Origin: Gyrodactylus bullatarudis
Lineage: Eukaryota > Platyhelminthes > Monogenea > Gyrodactylidea > Gyrodactylidae
Direction: 5' to 3'
DNA length: 64,000 bases
NCBI GenBank assembly: GCA_012064415.1
Contig: SSNU01000050.1
Coordinates: 332,993 to 396,992 of the forward strand
Made by a program: the position numbers and the translations under genes. Below, piece after piece: positions 1 to 11,321 of the stretch. Numbering within the stretch: position 1 is the stretch's first letter; every line of letters begins with the position of its first letter. The notes under the pieces are model-generated. The model was not told where the DNA came from. It made no database searches and saw only the letters and a program-made list of their open reading frames with translations.

Positions 1-632
1 GATAGGTTTTTTTTCGGCTCATACTTTAAAGTTTAGCCAGTTTCAATTCTGAAATTTTTACTAGTATGAAATCATTGAAGATTTCATTCACGAGATCATC
101 AGAGAAGGCAAGACAAAGTTTTGAAAGTTAATTTGCAAATAGACTAAATCAACTATACTCGAAATAAATCTGGAAGAATTTCTCAATATATATTGGTTGT
201 GGTGTTTGAATATACGCCAAGCATATCCTTTAAAAGACCTATATGATTTTTAATAATCTGTTGTTTATCTTGCTACCCATGAGTCCCAGCCCAATACGTC
301 TACTCTTCTTACTTGCCCAATACCCATAGCCTAGTCCATAACAAAATTAAAATAAATTTTACTTGGAATTTGACTATAGTCAAATATGTAAGATATGAAA
401 GAAATTGTAGTCAAGAATGTAATTAACTCATTCGATAAACAGAATCGATAACATGGTTGATATGGAGTAGGGGGAATCGATGATTTTAATCTTGATTTTT
501 TCATCAAGAATACAAATATGTTAATTTTTTTCAGAATCTAGGTCATGTTACATTTTAGAGAAAAGAAATCTGAAAAAAATTTCAAACTTTTATCGTTTTT
601 TGAGTAGGAGGAAAGGTTCGATCGTAAGTAGT

Positions 633-1085
633 AGGCCAGGGTGAAATTTTTTTCTCTCCGAAAAACTCACGAGAGGACTTACTTTTCTAATAAATTTTAG
701 TACTCAGATCATGCTTTCCATAATTTTAAAGCGTGAAAGTCATTCTCCATTATGTCATTGCCCATTTTTCCCACAATATCCCACGGACATGATAAAATAA
801 CGGAATTAACTATGAAGCCCGTTTTGATGACAAGATTACTATTTTTGAAGATAAAAATTAAGAAACTCATTGAATTCCCAAGATATTCCGGATTTTAGTG
901 ATTGCGTAGTAAAAATTCATTGAAAATTGAGCGGCGATTTGAAAAATTTTTGATTTTTAAAACCGAATGACATAATGGAGAATCATTTTCGAGACATTCT
1001 TCAATACAAAGTAATGCTTAGAATTAATAGTTCTATCAGAAATGTTAGCACAAAAATTAGGCTAAAAATTTCACCCTAGTCTAGT
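633..1085. repeat. MITE-like element with short terminal inverted repeats
   Basis: The left end reads CAGGGTGAAATTTTT and the right end carries the inverted match AAAAATTTCACCCTA. The 10-base word GTAAGTAGTA occurs just outside both ends (about 625-634 and 1087-1096), as expected for a target-site duplication, though a few unmatched bases lie between it and the inverted repeats. There is no ORF inside. A related left end recurs near 62412 (CTAGGGTG, then the same 'aactcacgagag' stretch), so this is a dispersed family. The superfamily is uncertain; the CAGGG ends recall hAT elements, but the duplication length does not fit. Confidence 0.5.
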
Positions 1086-2487
1086 AAGTAGTAATAGTTC
1101 AGGATCAGAATTCGACAAGAAGGCCGAAAATTTTTTGACAGAACCACTATATTCAAGGGATTTTTAGTTATCGAAATTTCATTGATTTTCCAGTGTAGTT
1201 GAAATGATCAAGAAATCGGAAGATAACCATTGGTAAAATTGGGCGATATGATCTGGATTTCTTTCAAGTCTTTTAACATATTCGAATTCTTGATAAAAAC
1301 AAAACTATCTCGCATTAAACTTTGGTTGCCCAGTGTAACCGATAACAAATGAGCATACTGATTTTCTACCATTCTAAGACCATACTGATAAAAACAGTCC
1401 CCGCGAGGACAGATTGAATGATTCTTGAGACTTCTTTTCACACAAGCTCTCATGTTATTCAGACTGAATATAAAGGTTGTTCACTATCTACCTGAATGTT
1501 AATTATATTATGCAAATAAACTCTCCTGGGTATATTCAGATTGAAGGACTGAAAAAGGACACGGAGAGCCAAAATCAGCATTTTAGTGAATTTTTTGTTT
1601 CAAATTCAAAATAAATGAACATTTTCATAAAGTTTTTATATTGGTGTAAACTCCAACCAGGCCACCACTCAAAGAAAATTTCATTCATCAACTGCTCTAT
1701 TTAAGAAGATGGATAAACGCCTAACTATCTTTTCAATCTTATCTGTTGATTACGATAAATATTCAATTAAATTTTGATTTATCTCAATGAATCTTAAGTT
1801 AAAATACTATGAAGCCAGTTGAGGTTCATAAATTTTAATGCTGAGGATGATGAAGAAAAAATTCTGGCTTCTCATTGGTTGAAACAAGAGTCACTGAATA
1901 AAACAAGCAAGATAGATAATTTCTTAAATTTGTGAAAACCTGATACTATAAATTGGCAAAAATCTATCATAAATAAACTTTATTCGAAAAATTTCCTGAA
2001 TAAAAAAGGTAGAGGATTAAATTTTCTATAATAAACTCGATTAAAATTTAGAATTTTTTTCGTTTTAGAGGAAACCAAATTTTTGTGTCTAAATTTTCGC
2101 AATTTTTTTTCTACATCTCGTTTTGACAGTCTAAAAATCTTTTGGTATAAACAGAACAAAACTGTTACGTCCAAAATTTATCCTACTTCCTAATTGTATA
2201 AAATTTATTATCCAAATTTTTAAAATCTTTTATTAAATAGAAAAAGTTTTAGAGGTGTTTTTCGAAATTTCGGTTTACGCCCATTTAAATACCAGATTTT
2301 ACATCTGAATAAAAACATGATGAAAAAAATTTTAATCACCACCGATTTTGTTATCTTTTTATCCTTTTAGATTTTTCAAAATTATTAATATTTGACAAAA
2401 TTACTAATTTGTAATAAACTCTTTGTTAGATTTTGGTAAATGAATGATGATTTCTTTAATCTTGGACAAGATGACCGTATTCAGGAC

Positions 2488-2530
2488 TGAATAATAATAA
2501 TAATAATATTAATAATGACATTATTAATAC
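2488..2530. repeat. TAA/ATT microsatellite
   Basis: A run of imperfect TAA units followed by ATT units. Ordinary simple repeat in an AT-rich intron or spacer. Confidence 0.85.
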
Positions 2531-2842
2531 AATAATACTACCATATTATTATTGTGTGGGTGTGTGTGTGCCGAGAAATGTGTTGAAATAATGAACCGCA
2601 TACATGAAAACGTGTAGTAGATTTTTACTAGAAATCAATATATATATACATTTTTGGAATCCAGTCAAGTCACTGGTGACTCTTGAGGTAATTTTTACCT
2701 TTAGTCCTTTTGATGGCAAGTAATAATATTCTCAAGAGTGTAGACATTATCATACGTTTCGATTGAATTTCGTGGAGATTAATCAAAAAAGTTGGAAGTG
2801 GAAACAAACAAAAAATGCAAAGTTGAGCATTTACCAATTTGA

Positions 2843-2886
2843 AGAGAGAGAGAGAGAGAGAGAGTGAGAGAGAGAGAGAAAGAGAG
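2843..2886. repeat. GA microsatellite
   Basis: About twenty GA units with a few interruptions. Similar GA or CT tracts occur near 3391, 30576 and 32566. Confidence 0.85.
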
Positions 2887-4219
2887 AAACTAAGAAATAG
2901 GAGAATAACGAGAATATTCTGATGATAATCCTCTCTTGTGTGTTTAATTCTGTTTATATATTTTTTTGCTAATCGATCGATGGAATTACTTGAGAGGAAA
3001 AGTTAGACAAACTGAATGAATGAATAGAATTACTATCATTCTACTATATTTCATTGAAATAGAATATACAATTTTTTTCATTCATATATATGTGTGTGAT
3101 ACATTTGTATATTTAAACACATAGATGTATAAAAAATATTTATATATTTATTATATATGCATTTATAATTCTTGTGAAATTTGTTGGTTGATTTCCAATT
3201 ATAAAAGTGTATGCTTGCATACATACAAGTATAAGAGTGTGTTCCCATATGTATATGATCCTAAAGCTATATATAGATTGATTCACATAATATTAGAAGA
3301 GACGAATATATTCTTCCTATCCCTTTTACACTTTTATAAAAAGTAATAATAATATACATAATTATTAATGTAGTGTATGAATGCATTCTTCTCTCTCTCT
3401 CTCTTATTCCCTCTGAACTATAGTGGTAGTATAGTATTTTCAATTATTGTTATTCTTTTGAATGAAAACGATGAAACGTCTCGAAAAATTAAGCAAATTT
3501 TGTCCACTTTTCAGATGGGATATTTGAACTGAATAATTTAGCTAATACAGTAGACTAATGATAATATTTTTTGACAAATAGTTCATTTTCTAACTGATTT
3601 TATTTCTCAATTTCTTGGACTCTCGTCAGACTTGAAATGTCTATGAAACAAATAAAAGATCGATTTAGTCAGCGGAAAGATAATGAAACTAGTAGTATTG
3701 TATTCAATACCAGAGAGAGAGAGATTGATTATCGATTAATGTCACACAGAGTCGGATAGTCAAGAGATAATACACATGGATATTCAATATTCAATGATTT
3801 GAGAGTGAGTAAGCAGGAGATGATCTGGGCAAAGAAGAGAACGAGTGGGGCTACAGAAAAGAAATCAACAACAAAAAAAGATCAAAATCACATCAACAAA
3901 AAGAAGGAGAAGGGATCCCAGCAGTGACTGAATAAGTTGGCTGGTAAGACACACACTCACAAAAAAACAGATAGATAATTTTATCTCTCTCTTAGATGAT
4001 GATGTTGTTTAGCAAGAAAAAAAAGTCTATCCACACACACAACGTTCGTTGGCTTCATTTAAATAAATTAGAATGAATAAAAACAGCGCGCGCGGAAATA
4101 CGCATACAAACACTGGAAAGAGTGGCCAATTTAAAGTAGAAAAAGAACAAATTCTGGGGTTAGACATTGAGAGTGAAATAAATAATAAGATCAATAAGTT
4201 TTATATAGGCAATACTTAC

Positions 4220-5347
4220 AAGGAACTCATCTCGGAAGAAAAATTTAGCCTTCAAAACTTCTGGGTCTTCATGAGCGTAATCGGCAAGAATGTCTGGAGG
4301 TGGCTGATAGTTTGCATAATGGGGGAAGTAGACTTCAATTTTAGACTTTCCAGCCTTGACTTTGTCACAGAGTAGATCTTGTTTATTCAAAAATAAAATG
4401 ACAGAAATATTTCTAAGCCATCGATTATTCCAAATGGAGCCTAGGAGTTCAAGGGATTCCTTGACACGATTCTGACTCGGATCTTCCCTGAGCACCATGT
4501 TATACGATGAACAGGCAGTGACGAATATGATTGCTGTCACATCGTTAAAGCATTGAATCCACTTCCTTCGTTCATCACGCTGTCCTCCGACGTCAAACAT
4601 GTGAAATTGAACTTTATCGACTGTGAATTTTGTCTCGAATATTCCACTGGTAAGGACACGACATCGTAAAATATCCTGCTCTGATGGCATATAATCACTA
4701 CGGCCAATTTCCTCACAGCGGTCGAGAAAATATTTTGCACAATCGATTAACTGATATTCATTGCTCCTTTCGAAGCAATTCAAGACACCAGCGTCTCTCC
4801 ATAATTTTGAAACGTGTTGAAAGAATATCTTTGAGGGAAGAAAATCAATGAAAAATCAATTCGATTTCATTCTGTAGTTTCGTTAAACTCACAGGTGGAT
4901 AATTAAAGTCTGATTGAGTTGCTTGATTAATTATGTAATCGAAAGATCCTTTATTTTCTGGATGCTCTAGTTCTATTGGGGGTTTAAGGGAGCTCATGGC
5001 ACCGAGAATTGTCTAAAAACCAAAAGTGTCAGAAGAAAGATAAAAACTTACGCATATGGAATCTCTAATATTTTTATGAATATCCTCAATTTTCTGTTTT
5101 CTTTCACTGAAAATAATTGAAGAGGTTAGAATCATTGAATTTACTTTGGGGAAAAACCATTAATGTGAAGAATTCGCATTTGTTTAACAATGGTACTCTT
5201 GCCAGATTCTCCGGCACCTAACAAGAGAAGGCGATAAGTGGATTTGTAATTTCGCTTATCCCTTTCAATAATCTTTTCTATCTGCTTGTTGGCTTCTTTC
5301 CGAATTTTCTGATCCTCGGATTGGCTAGCAAATGTACAGCAGGCCAT
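4220..5347 (-). CDS. G protein alpha subunit, Gs class (3' exon missing)
   Basis: GTP-binding alpha subunit that couples receptors to adenylyl cyclase at the plasma membrane. Four coding exons join in phase: 5145-5347, 5052-5106, 4893-5012 and 4220-4828, with introns of 38, 39 and 64 nt. They encode residues 1-329. Visible motifs are P-loop GAGESGKS (44-51), switch I CRVLTSG with Arg183 (human Arg201), G3 DVGGQ (205-209) and G4 NKQD (274-277). The segments [13 protein letters not shown] and GIFETKF are typical of Gs rather than Gi or Gq. The last coding exon (G5 TCAVDT motif and receptor-binding C-terminus, about 48 residues) is absent downstream of the good donor GTAAGT, so it lies beyond the window edge or is lost. 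The N-terminus is MACC: Gly2, normally conserved and lipid-modified, is Ala, while Cys3 is kept and Cys4 added. The start has a good context (aaaATGG). Confidence 0.93.
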
Positions 5348-5801
5348 TTTGCTGTGACTGATTATTTTCCTTCTATTATCTCTTATGATATTCTCTCTTA
5401 AATATAATATAAAATCATTTAGTAAGGGAAAGTTCAAATATTCATAAACCACACATAATGTTTTCAAGGTCAATATGAAGATATTTGTAGATTCAAACAA
5501 CTTTTGGATCAGAATCTTTGAAAAAAGTTTTTATATTTCTTTGTACGAATTCAAAATTATCTGGGAAAAAAACATTTTATAACAAACTAAGTTTTAAAAA
5601 CTTTAATAGCATAGACTTTCTATTAGACTAACCGAAGATAGTAATGCAATATATCAATTCTATTCAACGACCTCAATTATCTCAAATTAGATAGGAAATC
5701 TAAGTTTCACAAAAATTTATTTCACAGTATATGTACAAATTAAACAAATGAATTTAACTAAATCATAATTGGTTCATTGATTAAAAAATCAAATTATTAG
5801 T

Positions 5802-6357
5802 CTAAACTAATTTCTTCGTGTTTGCTAAAGCCTGAGTGAAGATGCTCCTCCAGTCAATATCATTCTGTTGGGTTGATTTCATCGTCTCAAATATATCCCT
5901 GCCAAAAATAAACTTTTTATCACAATCCAAGTTTTCTAGGTAATCTCGATCTGATGTTAACGATGATATTGTGAATTTATTCTTTGGTTCACATTCATCA
6001 TTACGTTCACCACTGATTCGATCACATTCTCCTAAAATAAAACATATATATACTTGTTAGTAGCTACATGATAAACATTTTTTATTCACACTTTTATCAT
6101 AAATGTATTTTCGAAGTTTTTGCTTCTTCTGCCACTCTTAAATTAAAAGTTTTAATTACATAATAAATTATTTTCTCTTCCAAGAGTCTATCCATAAAGT
6201 TTGTTTGTTCTCTCAAAGTTAATATGTTGAAATAGAAGTTGGAAATGAAAAATGATTCGTTTTTTTCAACTTTGTATTTGCTCAGAAATTAACAAAAAAC
6301 CGATACGCAGATAATATGATATTATGATGAAATGTTAAAACTAATACCAGCAGCCAT
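5802..6357 (-). CDS. Small two-exon protein, unknown function
   Basis: Exon 6348-6357 (ATG GCT GCT G) and exon 5802-6031 join in phase across a 316-nt intron (donor GTATTAG, acceptor TTTTATTTTAG) to give a 79-residue protein. It begins MAAGECDRISGE and ends in FTQALANTKKLV. It is acidic in the first half; the second half (about 40-79) has the look of a short amphipathic helical region (FIFGRDIFETM, then DIDWRSIF). There is no signal peptide, membrane segment or family I recognise. It lies 455 bp upstream of the Gs alpha start on the same strand. The in-phase join, clean splice sites and AATAAA-like 3' flank favour a real gene, but support is from sequence structure alone. Confidence 0.5.
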
Positions 6358-6614
6358 AGTCTCTCTTTTGTGTGTAGTCGTATCAAAGAGTGAATTTCAA
6401 TGATTATTTGTTCTTCCTTTCTTCTCTATCATATGTTTTATGTTTAACAACATTTTTATATAGCACTACAACTATATAGTTTTAATAGTAAACTGATACT
6501 CTATAAAAAAACTCCAACAAGACTTTCTCATAGTAATCATTCATCCATAGAAATTATTGTTACTCTCATTTAATTTAAAGATTACAGTTTTATTGAGCTC
6601 AATTCACCTTGTAC

Positions 6615-7140
6615 ATTAGTGATGTCAAAAAATGTTCAACCTACTTTAAAAACCTACTCAAATGATAATACTATGAGTTCTTAACATTATTTTGCATAAG
6701 ATCAAGTATCAAAATGCTTGTTCGTGATAATATTCATGTTTAAAAATGAGACTTTTTTAAAAATGCCGCTAGATTTTCAATGAATTTTTTTACTAAATTT
6801 TTGAAATTTTTTTTTGCTGAAAAAGCTTCAAGGATTTTTTCAATGAAAAGATATTTATTGGTATATAAATATAAATGTAAATAAAATATAGAGACTCTGT
6901 ATATAATTTCCTTGTGAATGACAAAATAGAATCATGTTGGGATCATTTCTGTTAAATTTTGTTATTCCACTATGCCTACAAGAGAATTTAGGGAACATGG
7001 GCAATGCACGACTATGCATGGGATTGCCAACGAATTTTCAGTTATTTTAGATCTCACACATCAAAGTTCAAGGAAAAATTTGATTTAAAAAAAGATCAAA
7101 ATTGGTTACATCTCCATTGTTCATCTAGTCAAGAATGTTA
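6615..7140. repeat. Dispersed repeat, second copy at 51130-51350
   Basis: Blocks such as 'aacctactcaaatgataat', 'aacgaattttca' and the following 'gatctcaca' recur in the same order near 51150-51260. Non-coding; a decayed transposable element of unknown class. Confidence 0.6.
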
Positions 7141-7206
7141 TAGCCCAAGAGATCTTCATCTTTTTCAATATCACCCTTTTTCTAGGATTTCTTTTAAGAT
7201 TTATAG

Positions 7207-7570
7207 TAAACCTAATTAACATAAAGATAAGAATATAAAAAAACTCAATATTTTTCTCAGTGAAAGTGAGGAGAAAACCTCTTGAGTAGCGGAAATGAAA
7301 ATAATCTCTGAAAAAATTCAATCTGGCCAAAATTAGGCCCCATTTTTCCACTTTTTCATCCTATGACCTCAAAATATTTTTTTTTCAAAGCAATTTCATA
7401 CTGATTATTAAACAAAGAATTGAAATTTTGATTTGGTGCCAAAAAAATATTTTTTTGAACTTGGTACTAAAATTTTTAGTATCAAGAATAGGACAAGAAA
7501 ATAAATTATGCTAAATCTGATCTATAATAATTCATCTCATCATCGTTTGGGAGCTGGAATTCCGATATCT
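7207..7570. repeat. Fold-back repeat family, degenerate copy
   Basis: Starts with the family's terminal block (AAACCTAATTAACATAAAGA) and carries the family block 'caatctggccaaaattaggc' at about 7318. The opposite arm is poorly preserved. Related copies lie at 8866, 19047, 31362, 48160, 57600 and 62620. Confidence 0.55.
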
Positions 7571-8596
7571 TTGACCATTTTCCCTAGTTAGAACACATAT
7601 CAAATATTTGTCAAAATTGATGGGACTTAGCAATATTCGGATTTCTTGTCTAATTTTTATCTAGAAGAACATCTTCTGACCACTCCCGACTTTCAAATCA
7701 GTAAAAAATTTCAGTACTGAGTTAGAAAAAAAGAGCAAAATCGAAATTTATAAAATGAACATATTATTCTTGGAAATTTTTGTAAAATTCACGAATTCCC
7801 AACTTCATATCAACCAATTTTTTCACAATTATTAAATGATCATTGATCATTTATCCTAATGTGGGCAGAAAGACAAGTTGAAAAAATTGTGAGAAAGTGT
7901 AATCCATAAAATAATAATTATAATTAAAACTTTCATATGACAATAATACTTTTGTGAATGAATAGCGTAAAGTAAAGTATACGTGAATAGATCCGTTTAT
8001 AGTACATCTATCCTAAAATGATAATAGATTTATATATATATATCTTGCTTTATTCTAATTGGCTGCTCACTGATACACGGAATAACAGAAATTTACTTTA
8101 CTTCATAATTGTTCAGCATGATTTTAATGAACTCTCTTGTTTTTTATCGATTTAAAGAGAAATCAAATTCTTTCTATTAAAGTTTTTCGCCAATTCTCAT
8201 TCAAAATTACTCTAGATAAACCTCACATGCAAGGAAGGATCATCTGATGAAATTGAACTCAAAATAAACCAAGCTGAACCAGATCATCATGACTAAAAAA
8301 GAATAAAGAATTTCACCACCACAAACCTTGGATCAGATTTACCGTCAGACACACCATTTTTACCCTCAAAAATGTAAAAGCAAGCGTATCACGTTTACAA
8401 CTCATTCGGGGCTCAGGAAATACTAGAGATTCAATAATTATTCAAGGAATTTGCAGAGATACTTCATCTGACAGGCGCTAAACTTTGATTATAGTTTGAT
8501 ATTTTGAAAACATCAATTTTTATATTGAGATGGTATTGCCTATTCGAATAAATTTTTTTCTGCTATATAGAGTTAGAACTAATGTCGATGATGTAA

Positions 8597-8735
8597 TTTT
8601 TAATTTTTCCTTATTTTATGTATAAATATCAAACCGAGGTAGGAGTCTGATGAGAACCGACGAAATAAAAGGTTTCTTACCCAATAGTTTTGAGTCAATA
8701 TTCACCCTTCCTCTAAATCCTCTAATGATATAGAA
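8597..8735 (+). repeat. LTR-like promoter repeat (degenerate hammerhead core)
   Basis: Shares 'tatgtataaatatcaa' (TATA box) with the copy at 58722, followed by CTGATGA, eight bases, then GAAATAAAA. Stems I and III of the hammerhead-like fold are eroded here (AGU opposite ACC). The downstream 'ttcaccc...tcctct' also resembles the 58.8-kb copy. Confidence 0.55.
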
Positions 8736-8865
8736 CAATTTCTAGTAAACCTGTTATTTCTGTAGATCTCTTCAGATTCTCTTACTCTTCAGCATGACAG
8801 GGGAAAATTTATCAAGCTAAAGTTCATTTGAGCTGAGGTTTGCGCTTCTAGCTAGTCCTTTTAAG

Positions 8866-9262
8866 CTAGCTAATATGAAGATGGGAATTTATGATTTTTT
8901 CATCAAGAAATCGAGTTTAATCAAGATTCCTTTAAAATCTAGACCATGAGTCCCACTTTCACGATATATAGGAAAAATCAATTTTTAAGGAAAATACGGC
9001 AAATTTGAAACCTTGAAGTAGCGCCAAATTCCAATTTTTTTAGAACTTTGAGTTGAAAATTTTTGTTGATTTCAATTTAAGAGAGAGTGATCAAAAGTTG
9101 ATTTTTAATATCAAAATAAGACAAAAAAAACCGATGATCATCATAAAAATTTTGATAAATTCGTCATTTTTCTGGGATCTTGAAATATCAAATTTCATCA
9201 ACTTTCATGTAGGGAAAATGATGAAAAATTCGAAATTTAATTTTAACAAGATCATGGGGTGA
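8866..9262. repeat. Fold-back repeat family, degenerate copy
   Basis: Begins with a relative of the terminal block (TAGCTAATATGAAGATGGG) and contains the family's internal blocks, such as 'gagttgaaaatttttgttga', on both sides of a central spacer. The open frame it contains is a by-product of the repeat. Confidence 0.45.
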
Positions 9263-10040
9263 TTCTCAAAACCGGATTCAGCATATTTGATTTCTTTGAA
9301 CATGATCTCTGAACATGTGCAATGCAATCCTTAAGAACATTGAGTTGGTTTACTGAAATTAAGTCGAAATTATTATCTATCTAGGATTTGTAACTGAAAA
9401 TAAATACTTTTATCAATCTCTCATAGCAAGAGTAGTCAGGTTAATTACATCATCTCAATGTCAGTGTGTGATAAGTTTGTTTTTTCAACTAAAGCAATCT
9501 GATTGACGAATTCAAGTTCAAGTATGCCCCTGAAATAAATAAACTTGCAAATGAAGGGGCAGTTATTATTTTCAACATAACTCGAAGAAAGAAAATTGAA
9601 AAACTAACTCTGTCCTACTGTTTGAATATATATATATATATGGATAGTGACAGTTTTGAGATATTTCAAATTTCAATAAATATAATTCTTGATAATAACT
9701 CGAGGAGATATTCATTTCTCATCTCAAGAAAAAAACAATATATATATAAATATTTAGGGGTGGGGAGTGTAACTAAATCTGTGGAAAATAAATAAAAACA
9801 ATCATTTCAATTATTATTTTATTCAGTAGATTCATTCATCAGAGTTGGCAAGAAAAACAAGACTGAAGAAAATTTTAGAGTGATATAAACTACTATCATG
9901 ACATTTAAGCATATTCATTGAAGAAATATTACACTTCATTCATTCACTCAAATACGAATTAATTAATGAATGAATTGTAAACAGCTCAATAGATTTACTC
10001 AGTAAGTAATAATACAAAATGCATAAATGTATGTACTTAC
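9263..10040. other. Spacer, probably intron of the DM-domain gene
   Basis: No coding exon is seen. It holds AT-rich sequence and a short TA run near 9626. If the DM gene has its usual DMA domain, the exon must lie farther downstream on the minus strand, but I could not find one down to the gene at 6.4 kb. Confidence 0.5.
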
Positions 10041-10503
10041 TTTTCATGGAATAGTTTACTGATCTATTAGTTGGAGCACTACAACTGTTATTGGAAATGT
10101 TGAGTCCGTGAAGGGGCCATGAAGATATTGACTTGATAGCTCCGACAAGATCACCCTGTTCAATATCTTCACTTTGACGCTTCTCTGAATATTCTGATGA
10201 GGAATGCGGCGATGAGGTTGTGACTAGATCTCTAAATTCTTCTGGCGGATGTTCCGAGTTGACTCTAAGCAGACCCCCGGGTCCGTACAACTTTCCCATT
10301 TCCCTGGCGATATTCTCCTGCTGGGCTTGTTGTCGACGCAAGGCTACCTGGGCCGCCATAACACGTTGACGTTCAGCAATTAGAGTACACTTGGCACAGT
10401 TACAGTCCTTCCAGGGACAATATCTCTTGTGTCCCTTTAGGGCGGAAACAACCGAATGGTTCCGACATCTGGCACACTTTGGAGTCCTCGGGAGTTTGTC
10501 CAT
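10041..10503 (-). CDS. DM-domain transcription factor, Dmrt99B/DMRTA-like (first coding exon)
   Basis: DNA-binding factor of the doublesex/mab-3 family, acting in the nucleus in sexual or neural development. The DM domain spans residues 6-60 with all eight zinc ligands: Cys10, Cys13, His16, His25, Cys29, Cys34, Cys36 and Cys39. The stretches [10 protein letters not shown] and [20 protein letters not shown], then [14 protein letters not shown], fit the Dmrt99B/DMRTA group better than dsx, DMRT1 or DMRT3. NHG, common in the family, is NHS here. The exon ends in phase 1 (ATG AAA A) at a strong donor GTAAGT. The start lies in ataATGG, with a purine-rich upstream leader. Residues 75-154 are low-complexity (Ser, Glu). 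The rest of the gene, including any DMA domain, was not found. Confidence 0.9.
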
Positions 10504-10989
10504 TATTCCTGTGTTGTTTCCTTTTTCCTTTCAAATGCAATTTACAACTTTTGTTTCAAACATATTTATATATATATACATTTATACATATTAAGGAGGA
10601 GTATAAATAGTTTACAATGTTGTACTACAATAAGCTATCTTGAATAACAAAATAATTATACACATCAGATATACATTTGCATACAGAGTGTAGAAGTACT
10701 CTGTGATATATAGTGTATTTCTATTATTTTATTACAAATCCATGTTAACATTACTTTTTGTCTCTGAGGACCAATGAAAAGTGAGTATTTATCTGATAGG
10801 TAAAAAGGAGAATAACGCAAACATCAAATTAGTTTCTTTCTTCTAACTGTAATTTTCTTTAGTACAAAATGTCTCCTTTCGTCTTGAAACTCTTTTAGAC
10901 TAAAAAGTAAAATGTATTCGGAATTTGAGAAGCAAATGAGTTTATTCTAGCTGTAATCATAGACATAAAAAATTATGTGTTTACTCACA
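10504..10989. promoter_or_regulatory. Upstream region of the DM-domain gene
   Basis: Probable 5' UTR and promoter side of the minus-strand DM gene, without a coding exon. TATA-rich runs occur near 10568-10590. No defined element can be assigned. Confidence 0.3.
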
Positions 10990-11321
10990 TTTATACCCTT
11001 GATTCCAAATAAACTTTTGAAAATCTTTATCAAATCATCCAAGATAACCGCAATCAATTTGTAAATTTCAATAATACTAACAGTAGTTTGAAACCCATTG
11101 ATTCTGGTGTTCCTCAATGTTCTACTATCGGCCCCCTTCTTTTCAATATTTGTTTCGCTGATATTCAGCTTCCAGAGGCTATTGAGGGTGCCCTCTTTAA
11201 ATTTGCTGACGAGCTCAAGTTCGTCTTCAGGGTTAAAGATTCCCTTGATATTTTAAAAATCAACAGAAACTTCAGCCTTCTTAAAGATTCACTCGAGTTC
11301 ATACTCAGGCACGTGAATTAG
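10990..11321 (+). pseudogene. Non-LTR retrotransposon reverse transcriptase fragment
   Basis: Translation gives the finger/palm part of a Jockey-like reverse transcriptase: LFENLYQIIQDN, then SGVPQCSTIGPLLFNICFADI, then FADELKFVF. The catalytic YADD/FADD box reads FADE, so the second catalytic Asp is lost, and the frame stops soon after. SGVPQGS has become SGVPQCS. It is a short dead copy with no upstream endonuclease domain. Confidence 0.75.

Larger units (their letters stand above)
1..4219. other. Gene-free left flank
   Basis: No convincing coding exon is seen on either strand. The stretch lies downstream of the last exon found for the minus-strand Gs alpha gene, so it is probably that gene's long last intron or 3' flank. 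I looked for the missing C-terminal Gs alpha exon (G5 motif and the family's terminal ELL) and did not find it. The stretch holds a MITE-like repeat at 625-1095, a TAA/ATT-rich microsatellite near 2490-2550, a GA tract near 2843-2886 and short CT and AT runs near 3060-3410. Confidence 0.6.

Noticed and set aside
2487..4020. CRISPR-like or tandem array in the short repeats of the left flank
   Set aside because: The repeats are simple microsatellites in a eukaryotic spacer, with no spacer structure.
4073..4375. Plus-strand 100-residue open frame over the Gs alpha exon
   Set aside because: It overlaps the strongly conserved minus-strand Gs alpha exon and has no family features.
10190..10215. 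CTGATGAG within the DM-domain exon, minus-strand complement region
   Set aside because: No GAAA at the right spacing and no stems; it is ordinary coding sequence.
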